DNA of 64,000 nt from Zopfochytrium polystomum (Eukaryota; Chytridiomycota; Chytridiomycetes; Chytridiales; Chytridiaceae): positions 124,001 through 188,000 of the forward strand of contig JAIVFJ010000009.1 in NCBI GenBank assembly GCA_025765615.1, written 5' to 3'. Below, piece by piece: positions 21,601 through 35,300 of this stretch; the first letter of the stretch is position 1; each line of letters begins with the position of its first letter. The position numbers and the translations under genes are program-made. The notes below the pieces were generated by a model. It ran no database searches. It worked only from the letters and a program-made list of their open reading frames with translations, and had not been told where the DNA came from.

Positions 21601-23119
21601 CATTCTGCCAAGCCTGTCTTTGCACTAAAACAACTTTTAATTAGGAAAGCCAATGAGAATGTAGAACATTCTGCACTGGATGGCCGAACCCAGAGTTTGC
21701 TTAAGACCATAACAGACGAGAAGACACTCAACAAAGATTTGAGCAATTTCAACATCGACCTACAAAGGCTTCCTGCTGGCCAGTTCAGCTTGAAACAGAT
21801 TCACGAAAGCTTTCAAGTTCTCTCAGACATTGCAAAGGTTGCGGGGCAAAAGGCGTACGTCGCTGGATTCCGCGGCCAAAGGGCAAAGGACGCTCAAAGC
21901 AAGAAGGAATTTCAAAAGCTTCAAGAGCGCCTGTTTGACCTCAACAACCGATTCTACGAAATCATACCACATGATTTTGGCGAACGGCGACCGACTGTTA
22001 TTGAATCAAAAGAGGCGATCCGGGAAAAGTTTGATATGCTTCAGGTGATGTCTGATGTTACAGAGGCTATGGGCTGTGTTGAAGAAGACCTCCTGAAAGA
22101 AGGTACTGTTTTGTTGGTGATAATTCCTGAAAGAAACTTACCCACGTTGATTCCTCAAGCACGATTGAGTGGAAAATCCAAGGTTGATGTTGTGTACGAA
22201 GGTCTTGGAGCCCAGATAGTGCCATTGGAAGATGGCGAGCTGCAGCACAAAATGGTGCACGACTATATTCTCAAGACTGCAGAACGGTCGGTCAAAGTCA
22301 AGAATCTATTCCAAGTGCGCCGGTACGAGGAAGTTTCAAGCTTTGCACCCTTTGTCGGTGGAGGGGAAACAGTTGTGGTACGTCTTGGTGCTTTTTTTTC
22401 TGTTCTTGCTCAAGCTTGGTTCTTTACAGGAGGATAATGAAGGGCTCCGTCCGAGCAATGTTTTGCTTTGGCATGGCTCTCGGTAGGTCCAGTGCGTGGC
22501 TATTTGTCTTGCTTCACTAAACACGTACAATTTCAAAAAAATCTCACACTCTATTGGCCCTGCAATGGTTCAACGGTAATCAAAGTGTGTCAAACATTGC
22601 TGGTATCCTTTCAAGAGGATTGCTAATTGCGCCACCTGAGGCACCTCAAACTGGGCTGATGTTTGGAAAGGGTACGTGAATTGAAGGTTTTCTGCTTTGC
22701 TTTTCATGGTTTAGCTGATTCGCCCCCCCTGTTTGAAACCGGAGTGCAGGTGTCTACTTTGCTGACACCTTTGAAAAATCTGCAAACTATACTGGCTGGT
22801 CGGACGTGCGGTACATGCTCCTGTGTGAGGTTGCTCTCGGGCAATCTGCCTGCCTCACATATGCACGATACATGGAGAAGCCGCTTCACGGTTCTGACAG
22901 CACCAAAGGTGTTGGCCAACGATCACCTGACAGAAGCGAGTGGCTTGTGAGAACTGCTGCTTCAGAGGGTGGTTTTGGGGATGACTGTCGGTGTGAGGCC
23001 TTCCTGCTGCTCCTATCAAAACTCAGCACGTTTCTGGATTTGCAACACTTGGGAGGAACGAGTACATTGTGTACGACACATCCCGCATTCGCATTCGATA
23101 CCTAGTTGAATTTGAGTAA
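15243..23119 (+). CDS. Poly(ADP-ribose) polymerase with chromo-like, ankyrin, BRCT and WGR domains
   Basis: A multi-exon gene for a nuclear ADP-ribosyltransferase. Exon 1 gives a basic, low-complexity start with KRRR, then a chromodomain-like stretch (residues 57-122: [20 protein letters not shown] ... EAWVRGDHA ... IDEYVER). Ankyrin repeats follow (around 16700-17940), then a BRCT domain (about 18060-18290, [20 protein letters not shown]), more ankyrin repeats (18680-20680), and a basic helix. A WGR domain comes next (DYDVYIEPI, then [13 protein letters not shown] and [18 protein letters not shown], 20965-21570), then a PARP regulatory domain (21690-22100). The catalytic domain has [27 protein letters not shown] and C-terminal NEYIVYD, i.e. 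the H-Y-E triad. Clear introns are 15615-15722, 16132-16177, 16888-16937, 17185-17239, 17972-18027, 18322-18366, 18599-18651, 21063-21105 and several later ones. Single-base frame slips near 17130, 19520, 19890 and 21215 are not explained by splicing. The stop follows RYLVEFE. Confidence 0.88.
15615..15652. repeat. (GT)n microsatellite at the donor of PARP intron 1
   Basis: The intron starts GTATGTGTGTGT, so the splice donor is the first unit of a GT repeat of about 17 units. Confidence 0.9.
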
Positions 23120-23284
23120 TTTCTCCAAGGCCCAACTAACTTTGATCAATTTACAAAGCAAAAAGTAATCAATACAATTGTCTTCTCTGCTCTGGATTTG
23201 CTGCATTGCGGTTGGGAAGAGATTGCTTCTGGAGTTCCATTTGCAGAAACATCCTCAATAATACTAAGCTACTTTCACATATTC
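23120..23284. other. Short convergent intergenic region
   Basis: AT-rich trailer shared by the convergent PARP and ASH-protein genes. No gene seen. Confidence 0.5.
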
Positions 23285-23290
23285 TTTATT
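23285..23290 (-). terminator. Poly(A) signal of the giant ASH-domain gene
   Basis: AATAAA on the minus strand, about 50 bases after the stop codon at 23339-23341. Confidence 0.6.
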
Positions 23291-23338
23291 GTTTCGAAAA
23301 TAACCAAAATACATCAGTGAAGTGAAATAATTAACTTC

Positions 23339-26300
23339 TCAGAAACGCCGCCGACCACGAGTCTCAAGATAGACTTGTTTCTCCACAGGCTTCACAAACT
23401 CAAGTGCCTGCCGCCGACGGGCCAGCACCTCCTGGTTTCCACGAGACTCAAGCCCTCGGAACTGAGAAAATAGCTTTTAGATTCCCTGTAGGAGTTTATA
23501 CCCTTCTCACCTTATTTTCCTGGTCAAGGGCCATTGACTGCCTTGTCATGTACCATTTCTTGGCCCGCGGAGGCAAATCTCGGGGAATAGCAGGCGGTCG
23601 AATTGTGTACGGGGTTATATCAGGAAGATCTGTGAAAGGCTGTAGTGATCAAGAAGAAAGGTAGAAATGAATGGCCTCATTGATGAATTCACAAACCAAA
23701 AATAGAACAGACCTCAACAGGCGGAATCACTGTCAACTCTTCGGATGGTTTCAGCAGCCCAATTCTGACTACTGGAATCAAGACTTTCCACAAGCTTCTC
23801 TCAGAATCATATCTCAAATCCTCTTGAGCCTGCAAGCTTAGCATGTCCGTCGATAGAGTTATCTGACCGTGCAAAAGCCCGAACGCTGTCTTGAAGAAGC
23901 TGATCTGGTGAAATAATCTTGCATCGTACAAGTATTGGAATGACTTTTGCTTCAGTCAAAGTGCGGGTTTTGACCTGCAGCCAAAATTCATCATTGCCAG
24001 ACCGGAGTCCACGAGCAGAGACTGCAAATTTAGCCTTCTGCTTTGGAGGAATAATAGTTGCAGCTGGCTGGATAGAGTAAGCAACATAGTCTGTTGATGA
24101 TTCTGTCAGCTGTTCTGCAAGGTCTCGCCCAACGTGGTCAACCAGGGTGATGTCAACCATGGTATCCCCACAGTTTTCAATCTCGAAGAATTTCCGGATG
24201 CGTTGGCCCACAACAACTTTTGGGAAGTTTACACGAATTGTGGGAAGCTCTGAGACAAGGCCTGCAGGAAGCTCTGGTATGGGCAACTCTGGGAAGGGGT
24301 CGTCATCAGGAGTGCCAGGCAGTGGAAGAACTGGCCGAAAGTCGTGCGTCCCTCCAACACCTTCCACTTCCACAGAGGCAAATGCATCAGGATTCACTTG
24401 TCCAGGAACAAGGTCCAGATTATAGAAAGTGATGGTGTCCTTTTCATGACTGGCCTGATCAGTAGGAGAGAAAATAACTCGTAATGTCCTTGTTTCGCCT
24501 GGGGCAAGTGTCATTTCTCTGTTAAATATTGTAAGTGACTTTGGTTATTAAAATAGCATTGCAACAATTTACCCTTCTCCTTGTCCTTCAAATCCTGCCA
24601 GGAATCCTCGACGATGTGAAGACTTTGCTGTGAGCCTGACAGTCATTTTTGATGGATTTGAGATGGTGATGTTACGGAACTCTGGGTTCTTGACGCCAAC
24701 AACGCCAAAAGAGACTCGATTTCTATCCAGAACAATGGATGGCTCCTCGCAAACACCATGAAGAGAAGTTGTGCGATTTCCTTGGTCAGTCTCAAGGGTA
24801 GCTGTGGCAATGAAGTCTCCACTTGCTTGTGGCGTAAATGTTATAGGAATAGTAATTGTTTGTCGTGGTTTGGCAGTTCCCTTTCATTGTATGGCAATAC
24901 TTTAGATTTTGTTCAAACAACCACAAATAAATTACCGATAAGGACAAGCTTGCGTCAGGCAGTCTGAATATGTCAGCCCAGCGTCTCTCAATGGAAAAAG
25001 TGTATCGCAAAGGCCGGCGGACTGGATTTTTGAAGGTTATCTCTTGAATATTTGAATACATCTTTCGTAGACTTCCAAAGTCAATGGTTTCAACAACATC
25101 CAAAGAAGGCGCTTCCTGTGGGTAGTCTTTAAGGAAGAAGCCAAAAATGAGGTGAAACGCTTACATCAACCAGAAGTGCTGAAAGGGCTATCAAAGCAGG
25201 AGGCATGGACTCAATGCTTGGGATGATTTTCAGATTTCCTGAGACTATTTGTGACGGTGGAACCTCAACATCCTCTTTGAATGTTAATGGCTTTACTTCA
25301 ACTTGAAACTCCTTAAATGCCTTTGGGTTTAGGTAACCCTTCACAGGATAAACTGCAAACCCCTAAAAATTCAAAGGGGCTCAACATGAATGGAATATGC
25401 AAGAATGATTCACTCTACCTTCTCATCAATCTCAGTTTCAAAAGAAATCTTCAAATTGCTCTGATTGTGTACAATGAAGGTCATTGTACCACCACTCTCC
25501 ATCCCAACTTCACCAAATTCCAAAGTTGTCAGCTGATCTGATAGTGATACAGCCATATCTCCGCTACTCCTCATCGCATTGAGCTTTGTTGTTGAAATGG
25601 GAACTGACTCTATCAATGCCAAACTGAAAAGTGACAGCAATTATCTGGCTGCTGATTGCCCCATGTCCACCAACAGTGTCAAGCTTCAAAAAGTGTCTCT
25701 TAGTTCCTTTAGACAAGATGTTTGCAATCTGGCGAGAGTCTGCAAGGCCAGTTACAGGGTCCAGCGGATTCGGAGCCAACAATTTGATTGTTGCAATAAT
25801 ACGAGACTTCTCGGCATCTGGGGAGTCATTGGCAGGGTTTGGATCAATAAAGAGGGCCGATGGACTTATAGTGAGCAGCTCAGATGCCACAGCATTTGGA
25901 TCAACTTCAGGATCAGTAGCTGTCAACAATGCAGTGACCTGAATTGGATATGCACACCCATTCATTATGGTTAACGGCAGCTCTGCTGTTTCTCCAAGGC
26001 CAAGTGAGCCAAATTGAATGACATTCGGCAGTGTATCTTTGTGGAATTTGTAGAGCGCACCTGAAGTCACATGAACAAACAAATAAGCTATGTGGCAAAC
26101 AAGATTGTTGCATTTACCTTGGCCAATAATTCTGAATGATTTTGTTTCCACCTGCGACTTAACACTTATGATAGTTTCATAGGAAATTATTTCAGTTGGT
26201 TTGAACAGAACTTTCAGTTCTGCTGAGTCTGCTGGGTTCAGTTTGCCAGTCATTGGAGTATCTGGAGCAAAATAGATGTTGCCATCAAAGTCCCATGCAG

Positions 26301-29300
26301 GCTCAATAATATACTCCAAGATAGCACTCCCCTTAACAACACAGTATGTTACTGCCATGTAACAAACTGGTTTGCACTAAATACCTCATTTCTGAAAACG
26401 AACATTTGCTCTTTCTCAACTCCAAGCCCAGTTGTGATGAAAATCAAAAGTTTCAGGCTCAATCATCAGCTTTGGAATTCCACCAGCTCCTGAGAGTTTG
26501 ATTGATGAAATTTCGGACCATTTGTCCCTTGTCTCATCCTAGAGGAAAGCAAGTTAGAGATATGAGCAATTTGGACATCTCCATTTTTAAGTACTTGCCT
26601 CACATCGCTCAATGATGAGTTTGCACTCATGCCACTCGTCGCCATACTCCTCAGCAGACTCAAAAATTACTTTAATTGACCCTGTTTGGTTTGGCTTGAT
26701 GGTTCCAACTTGTGAAGATCTGTTAGTTCCAAAAATGTTTTGGCACCAGCATACTTGACGGTTCTCTTATCTTCCATGGAATCAAATGAGCAATAGACTG
26801 CTTGATGTCTGCAGCTGGAATCTACAAGATTTTGCTTTGACTTCCTCTTTTTCTTCTTGCCCTTGTGCGTCAGGCTCACATCGCCAATATTGCTTGATGA
26901 GTGAGCGTCCAAGTCGTTCTCCACCAGAATTGGCTCAAGCCGGACTCGGAACTTAACGTCAGATGTTCCATAGTTGATAATATCCCGACAGACTTCAGCT
27001 GTGTTACCGAACATTATTCGACCAACTGTTGCATCTTGTGAATCATCAAGAGCCACTTGCTTGTCATATGCAATCAAGTCAAAGTCAAACACCTTGGATT
27101 GTGGTCCACGCCCAAGATCAGTGAAAAGGAGCAGTTTGCCACTGATCTTGGAGTGCTCCTTTGGCTGTGACAGAGATGTCAACATGGATTAATTGATTTG
27201 GCTTGAGAGTGACTTCAACATCCTGCTTGCAGTCCTTCAGCTCCTTAATGTTGACTTTAACAATATTGCGAAACTTCTCATCAACTTGTAGATTCCAGTG
27301 AAAGGGAATGTCCAAACCACCAGTTGATTCAACTGTCACTGATGATATCTGAATGTCAGTGACTGGCATATTCTTCAACACAATGTCGCCTTCTATTGCC
27401 CAAGAGCGAATTCCTGCAGAGGCTTTCAGCTGGATAAGTTGATTTGGGGAATCCTCGATCTCGACAACTATGGGCTCTTTCACTGATTCCGGAATAAGTG
27501 GAGAATATATCATCTTCAGGTTGATGGCTTCACCAGCAGCAATTCGAATACGGCTTTGTGTATCAAATGGTCCTTCAAACTGGAATGAGGATCGAGGATG
27601 AGCAACAGTCACAATGCCGTCAACATTTCCTGTGTTTTCCAGCTGGAATTCGCGCTCATATGTGCAGCCAACTATGCATTTGCTCCAGTCAAGCCCTCCA
27701 AACTTCATATCAGCTGGATCCAAAAATACTGACTTAATCCTTGCCCCACCACCAATGCCCTTGACCTCAATCATTCTTGGCTCACCAGACCACACTGCTC
27801 GGTATTTTCGAGAAAAGGCGCCTTCACTTTTTGGTGAGAAAGCAATTTGAATGGGTATAGAGTCATTGGGTTGAAGTTCTCCACTTGTCTCTGACAAAGC
27901 AAAGACATCTGATGCATCAAATCCAGTATCATCCTCAGATTTAGAAGCTTGCATAGACTCTATTCTCCAATGGTCACCAAAGCTGCCGACATTCACCATA
28001 ATGATATTTCGGAATTCAACCTTGTTTTTGCGAACAAGTCCAAAATCAACAACACTTGGTTCAACTTCAACTTGTGGTATCCCAACACGAGCAACAACTG
28101 AAAACGATAGGACCTTCTCCCCAGCTGACTCAACATCAAAGCTTTGGTGATATGTCCCAGGAATCCATGACTCAAATGAGGAGGAAAATGTGATTGATTC
28201 CCCGGGCTGAACAGTTCCTTGAGTTGGGAAGATGTTAAACACATCACCCTCATCATCATTGGGGGCATAATCAATTGGGTATATTGTTGAAGCTGGGTTT
28301 TGCTTGAGCTGGAAGTCAAAAGCAAGGTTTCCCATGTTTGGGAGATTGAAGAGCAGCATTTTGTCTGACAATATACCAGCTTTGATAAGTCCAAGGTTGA
28401 ACTCGCTTTCCATTTGCTCCACAGTAGGCTTATCGAATCCAATCGCTTCCATAACTTTTGTTGTCTCTTGGACATGCCGAAGGGCAGAAGTCAAAAATTC
28501 CCTGTTTCCAATCCACTTATTTGTAAGCTTCTCCTTCACAGCTTTTATGACACCTTTTGTGCTTGCGATCAACCGTTCATTAATGTCGTCAATCAATGCT
28601 TTTTGGACCTCTGGGTCTCGTGCAGACATTGAATTTGTCAAAATCTGCTGAGCCAGTGCCATCAAGTCTTCAACTGGCTGTCGTGCTAAGCCCATTTTGA
28701 TGTTGCCTTCTTGTCCAACTTTTTCCTCAGAATCATTTTCCTGCAATGGCAATGGTGTTTGTCCTTGTCTCTCCAAACCTTTCAGTCTTCTCTTCCTTCT
28801 ATTTATTCGTGCTCCAGGTGTTCCTGGAGTGTAACGACCATATCCTGACACACCTGTGAGGGGTTTGGACCCTTCGTCATCATACTGTGTTCCAGCAGAG
28901 CTGACAAGGGCTCCAACAGCATCAATTGTTCGACTTAGAGTCTCCAACTCATTTTCTAAGATAGATAAGTCATCCAAATACTTGACTGCAGCAGGATCCT
29001 CAAGTTCCCCACGAGCCTTTCCCACAGCAATTTGTCTGCGTCTTGCAGAAGCTGGATCCTGAGGACGATCTTGCTCAGCCTCCTGATCAATAAGAATTGA
29101 TGCACCAGGATTATCTGGGTCTGCAATAGCTCGAATACGGCCAGATGTGGTTCTTTGCAGGAATTCATCTGTGTTCCACTTGGGATCCTTTGTTGAAGGG
29201 ATATCTCGATGCAAGGACTCCATTCTCTGTGCAATTTCAACAGCTCTCTTCACTCGTCCTTGAAGATCAGAGCCATCAAACACTCGACTACCAGCAGAAA

Positions 29301-32300
29301 GCTTTTTCTTGTACTCCTCACGTGCTCTTGCTGCCAGCATCTCTTCTGCTGCACCAAGTTTGAGAAGATCTTCTCTTATCTGAGGGGAGGGTATAGACTG
29401 TCCACTTTCAGTCAAGTAGACCTTTGTTCCAACATCTGCAAATGGGCTTTCGACTGGTCCTCCATCACATTCATCTGTTGGCCGTTGACTGCTTTCAGAT
29501 AACTCCATCTCAGCAGTTCGTAATCCTGCAAGCACATCTTGAAGATTCTCAATATGGGATTGGAAAGCAAGCCGAGCAGCTTCAAACTTTGATGAGAGCA
29601 ATGGTCCTTCAGCTGTGACTGGTTTCTTTTTCATGTCGGCAGTAACCAGTCTCTCACCCAGGGTGGGTTCCGCAGCAGGGGGAGCAATCTTGATGATTGC
29701 TCTTCCACCTGTTGCAGTTGCATTTCCTGCATATTGTTCACCATCTCGAGTTCGGACTGTGATGCTTGCTGTAATCTTGCAGCCATAATTCCTTGGAAGA
29801 CATTCTAAGTGAGCAGTGAATGCTTCGCCAGGCTCAACTGTCCCAAATGTCGGAACTGCAAAAAATACTGCAAAATCATCTGGAGGTGCTGGAAGTCCAT
29901 CTTTGGTCATATCTGATAAACTTATTTCAAACTCAATTGGCCTTGGTCCAGTATTTGTGAGGGAGATTGGTCTGCGATGAGTTTTGTCCACAGCAACAAT
30001 TCCAAAGTCCCACTGAAGGTGCTCCGGTGGGATCACTAAATAGGGCACACCAACTATTCCATAGCACATCAAGACCTTGGGTGGGCCCGCATCAGTTATA
30101 AATTGAATATCTGTGTTGAGCTGCTCGTAATTCTCTGGTGCATATGTTACAAATATCTCAACAGCATGGCCAGGCTCCAGAACACCACTATCTGGATCAA
30201 TGATCAAAAGTGGTGAGTCCCACTCTGCCTTCCAACTGCAGGATGCATTTCCATCATTTCTTGCAGGAAAGACAATAGTTTTGTTCACATTTATGTAGGT
30301 TGTGGTGAAATCAAGCTCCAAAGATGGCAATTTGAACTGAGGTATTCCAATTTGAACCTGGAGAGGAATGATGAGCTCTTCCCAAACGCCTTTTGGAATT
30401 CGTTCCCATTTAAGCGTAATGTGAGACACGTTTTGGGCAACTGCATAGCAGCAGCATTGAATCTCAACAAGCTCAGCAATGCCAGAGCCAATTTTTCCCA
30501 TCATGCTCAAATGGTTCACTATGAACAAAGCGAAAATCAGTACCAGGCTGAATAATCTCAATGATATAGCGAGCTTCCAAGAGTCCACGATTACAAATGC
30601 GAAGTTTGTAATAGCCTTTTGTTCCAAGTTTGAGGCTTCCAAAATCAATAATGTCATCTGCAGAGACATCAGCAGATGCCCCTGTTCCAATAAGCTGAAT
30701 TTCTTGGGTTCCATAGTTATGAGTAAAGACAGCAGAACCTTGGTATTGTAGCTGCTCTTTTGGAGGATGAAACTCCATCGGAATCTTCAATTTTTCACCA
30801 GGTGATACGAACCAGTGCCTTCCCATCACAGTGAACTCAGAATTAATGAAACTAAGGGATAAGTTTTGGGTTTCCATTGAAAGGTTTAGGACTTCCAGTG
30901 TAAATTGATTTTTCTCCGGGTGAGATTCCTTTTGAACTCCATACTTTGACTCCATTGATTGATTATGAGCTCTCCAAGTGTCAACAATCGCCCAGGCTTC
31001 AGCAGGAACCATTCCAAAATCATGGAAGGCTGGGAAAAACTCCAAAGGACGATAGACATTTCCAACCACACGAACAGACATCTGCTGCAGCAAAGATGAG
31101 TTGGGCTCATTTTCTTCCTCACTTGTTATGGGCATGTAGTGAAAATAGACGTTTGTTTCCTTTTTTGGCTGGTACTTGTTCAGATAGCCCAGCCGGACAT
31201 GGTAAGAGTAAAATGGTCGGAGTTGGGGAACAGTGCTTATTGGCTGAAGCTCAGATGGATCAAGAGAGCCCTCTCTGAACACAGCAAGTGGGATACCATT
31301 TTCTTCAAAAAGCTTCATTCCAGCGCTTCAAATCAGACTTTGTTGTTTTTTGCCCACTTTTTCGTGCAAGAGAATTCCATATCGAAAAGATTCCAAACTT
31401 GCGTCTCAAAATGCCCCAGTAGTCTTTCCTGACAACTAATGGCCGAGCTCCATTGTTTTTACTCTCAATAGGCATAGTTGATGAGACACTAAGGAAGTCC
31501 ATTTTGACCAGTTCAGGTATATCAGCTGTCACAGCTCGTAGTGTAAGTGGCAGCGTTCCCTTGTTTGTCAGGTATAGATGAACCCAAACAACTGTTCCTT
31601 CCCTTTGTGCTCCAAACTCAATATTTTTTCGAGCAGTACTTCTCACAAACAAGCTCTGCCGTCCCACCTGGCGAACTAGTTAAAGAACTGGTGAAGGAGG
31701 TCTCAACAGCTTACCTGTTCCGTGAAGCGAGACAAAGTAAAGTTTCTGGTTTGAAAAGACCAAGAGCTTGGCAAGTGTTGTTCTTGATTCAATTGGCTGA
31801 AAAGTCACAATAACCTCTTGACTTGATTTGGGTGAGAGTGTGAATGTGTGAGGAGTGACTGTGAATGGGGGCCTGGTCAACGTTGTCACTCTTGCTTCTG
31901 TTGAGCCATTATTATTGACAGTGAATCGCCGCCGCTTGCGATGGGACACAAAAACACTCCCGAAGTCAATCGTTTCAGGAAACCCAGACATCGACGTATT
32001 GACAATCTGGCCTCGCAAAATAATTGTTCCAACTTTTGAGGGTTTTGCCAGGCGGTCAAGCGATTCTTTGACTTCAATATCAGCAGAGGTCTCGAAAATT
32101 CCTGATGAGTCCCCTTTTATGTTGATTGGAAGTGGCAAATGGTCTCCAGGCTGCATTTCTCCTGAACTTAGAGCTACTTCAAAGGCATTGAACTTCGCAC
32201 GCGAATTCGCAAACTTTACTGTCCATGAGAAGGGCGTCTTGAAAAGATTCTGCATTATAAGAAATTTTGTGTAAATCTCCGGATTATTGGATGAAGACTC

Positions 32301-35300
32301 AATGCGGCCAAAGTCAAAAAGGACTTGTCCTTCCTTTGATGGCATGGGATAGAGCAAGAAATCACTGTGCGGCTTTCCAAGAAGCTTGATTGCGTGAAAC
32401 TTGTGGTCAGTTTCTGACACAATCATTCCAAAACCAAAAGTAGTGAAATTGTCTATATGATCATTTGCAGGTGTGTGCATTATGTCTGCTGACTCGCCAT
32501 CCCCCTTCCGAAGAGATTTTGTTTTGGGATCGACATTGAATAGTGGTGAAGTGAAAAGGATAGTGGGGAGCTCAGCTTGGCCTTTGTTTCGCAAAGCAAC
32601 CTGCTGAATTGAGGCACGGCGATAGTTGAAATCATCGTCAAGTCCAATAACAGGCTTTGGTAGCCGAAATGTTGCCTCTTCTTTCCCGAACAATACATCG
32701 GAAGCCATATCTTTATTCGCAGTCTCTTGGCAGGTGCTCAAATCAAATCGTCGCTCAAAGCTGCCTTGATCTTGTGCATATTCATCAAGAACTCTTCGAG
32801 GGTGAGATAGCCATGTGCGAATATACTCGAGGGCATTTTTGTCAGGAAGCTCACCCACCTTGTGTGCCCAAGGCTCAATGCAGAGTCCAATAAAGCTCAC
32901 ATTCTTCATGTTTGCTGTACTAAAAAGCTCGAGCTTAAATGGATGCAAGACCTGAAGGCTCACTGTTGATACAAGAGGACCTCTCCGCTTTGCATGAAAC
33001 TGAATGTTTGCAATGCCGATGGTATATTTGTTAATCCGTGATGGGGTGGATGGATTACTGGAAATGTTGCTTGTGAAGTAGCTTTCATTCTCTTTCCGCT
33101 CTCCTGAGTCTAGACCCTTTAAGATAAACTTGAAATCATAGTGGGAATCATTCACAAGGCTCAATGTGAGGGATTGACTTTTGCCAATCGGAATGGGTTT
33201 TAGGAATGCAAGCTCGTAACAAGCAAAATAAAGTGGCTGCCCAATGTATGCCAAAATGTTCAAAGGAATATTTTGAAACTCAGGGCATATAACTTCAATT
33301 GCAGCAGAAAAATTCCCCCGACTGGGAAGATTATTTGCAATAGTGAGAACAATTTCAACTGTTGTGGCCATTCTTGCTGGAATTTGCACCAAATATGGGC
33401 AAGTGACTGAAGAGTGATGTGAGTATAGTCCAATAGTCATTGGGGTCTCAGACATATTGAAAATTGTAAGACAACGCATCAAAGATTGATTTTCCAAGGT
33501 GCAGATTCCAAAGTCAACAGTGTGGGCCAGCTTGCGTTCAATGACTGAGGACGCTGACATCATGTTCTGAATAATACTAACATCATCCTCTGACAGTCGC
33601 AAGTGACCTTTTTGTGTGTCATGGCGTTCAAATTTTTTGATAAACTCTGACCGCTCAATGGTGAGGGCTTCACTTCCAGCAAGTGAGTTTTTTGCACTTT
33701 CTGGATAGAGTGCAATGGGGATTCCAGCCACTCCAGAGAGCTTGACACAGATATTTTCACCACCAGGAGCATAAATTTGAAGACCATCAGAATACTTTCC
33801 AAATTTGTGTGGCTCAAAGAAGATGTGGATCGGTCTTGATTCACCAGGCTGCACTTTGATATTTTTTCCAGGCAGCCTGAAGGCTGATGAAGAAATCTCT
33901 TCAACCTCATGATTCTGAATTTTAATTTCCTTTTTATGTTCCTCCTGTAGAAGTGCCTCCACTGTTGTTGCAGCAGCTCGAACTTCAATTTCACTGTCAA
34001 GCTCATAATTCACGATGACTGGAGTATTTGAGGTGTTCTCAACTTTCAGGACAATTTCTTTCTTCTTATCAGGCAAAATCCAGCCAGCGTTGACCGATGA
34101 TGGAGTCACGGAGATGAAGCTTTTCTTCAATGCGAGTAGAGAGCAGGAGACAAGTTTCCGCCCGTTTTGGTCAATCACATTTAGTGAGCCCTCTGCTTTC
34201 TCGCTTATCATTGCCGATGGTGAATAGGTAATTTGAATCTGCAATGCACTATCTCCTTGCAAATGCAAATGGAAGTTCTGCACAGAAAAGACATCAACTG
34301 GCTCCACAGAGATGAATAGATCTCGCTCTTCACGATCACCTCGAGCAGCTTTATATCTCAGCAAAGACGTTTTTGTGACTGGTGTAACGACTCCTTGAAA
34401 GTCCAAGATATTTGGTTCCAAGGTCACCCTCATTGTTGAGGGGCGCATTGCAAGAAAATCATCACTTTCCTTCAAGTACTCAATTATGTCATCTGGTTCA
34501 GAAACCGCAAGATCCTCCTCAGAAGATGACTGTGAATGTGCAAGCTCAGAAATATCTTTTAGGCGGCGAACAGTTCCAAATGCCTTTGGTCGACCCTTTG
34601 AAAATGCTTGAGCATGTTCTGGCTGTGTAGCCATCAGTGTCTCCAAGAGTTGCTCAGTAAGCTCAGCAGAGTCATCCATTATTGTTTCAAGTTCAGAAAG
34701 TTCTCCAGCAAAGGCTGACGCCCATTTTGCCTTGTCTTTGATAGCACTTGGAATAAGCATTATGCCACGCTGAAACATGAGTGATGGAATGTCGTAGTAT
34801 GCGATACCATCTGGAGTGAAACCAATTGGCAATGGGAGGGTGCATCCCTTTGGCACAAAAAATGGTTGGCCACTGTTGTCAAAACCTGCTAAAGCATTTC
34901 GAGCACCTTCACTTAATTTACCGTCTGGAGAGTAGTACCTCACACCATCTGTCGTGAGGCTGTATGGTTGCGGCTTAACAGCACTTGTCTTTCCATAGTA
35001 CGGAGCCATATTCTCAGTATAACCTGCTGGCGCAGGTGGAACACTGACGGGTGGAGCAAAATAGGGATCACCATTGGAAGCAAATCCGGACGGCAAAGGA
35101 AAACTGCTTGGCAAAGCACTTCCTGTGGAGGAGCCTGCACTGCCAGTCGGTCGACCCACTCCAGGACTCATGTTTCGCGGTTTTGCCGGTTTTCCTCGAT
35201 TTGAATTTGTCAAAGACGATGAAGAAGTCAGCATTGAACCAAGACCAGAATCTCGTGCTCGAAGTGTTTTAAAGCCAATATCTTGATTTACAGTGAGGAT

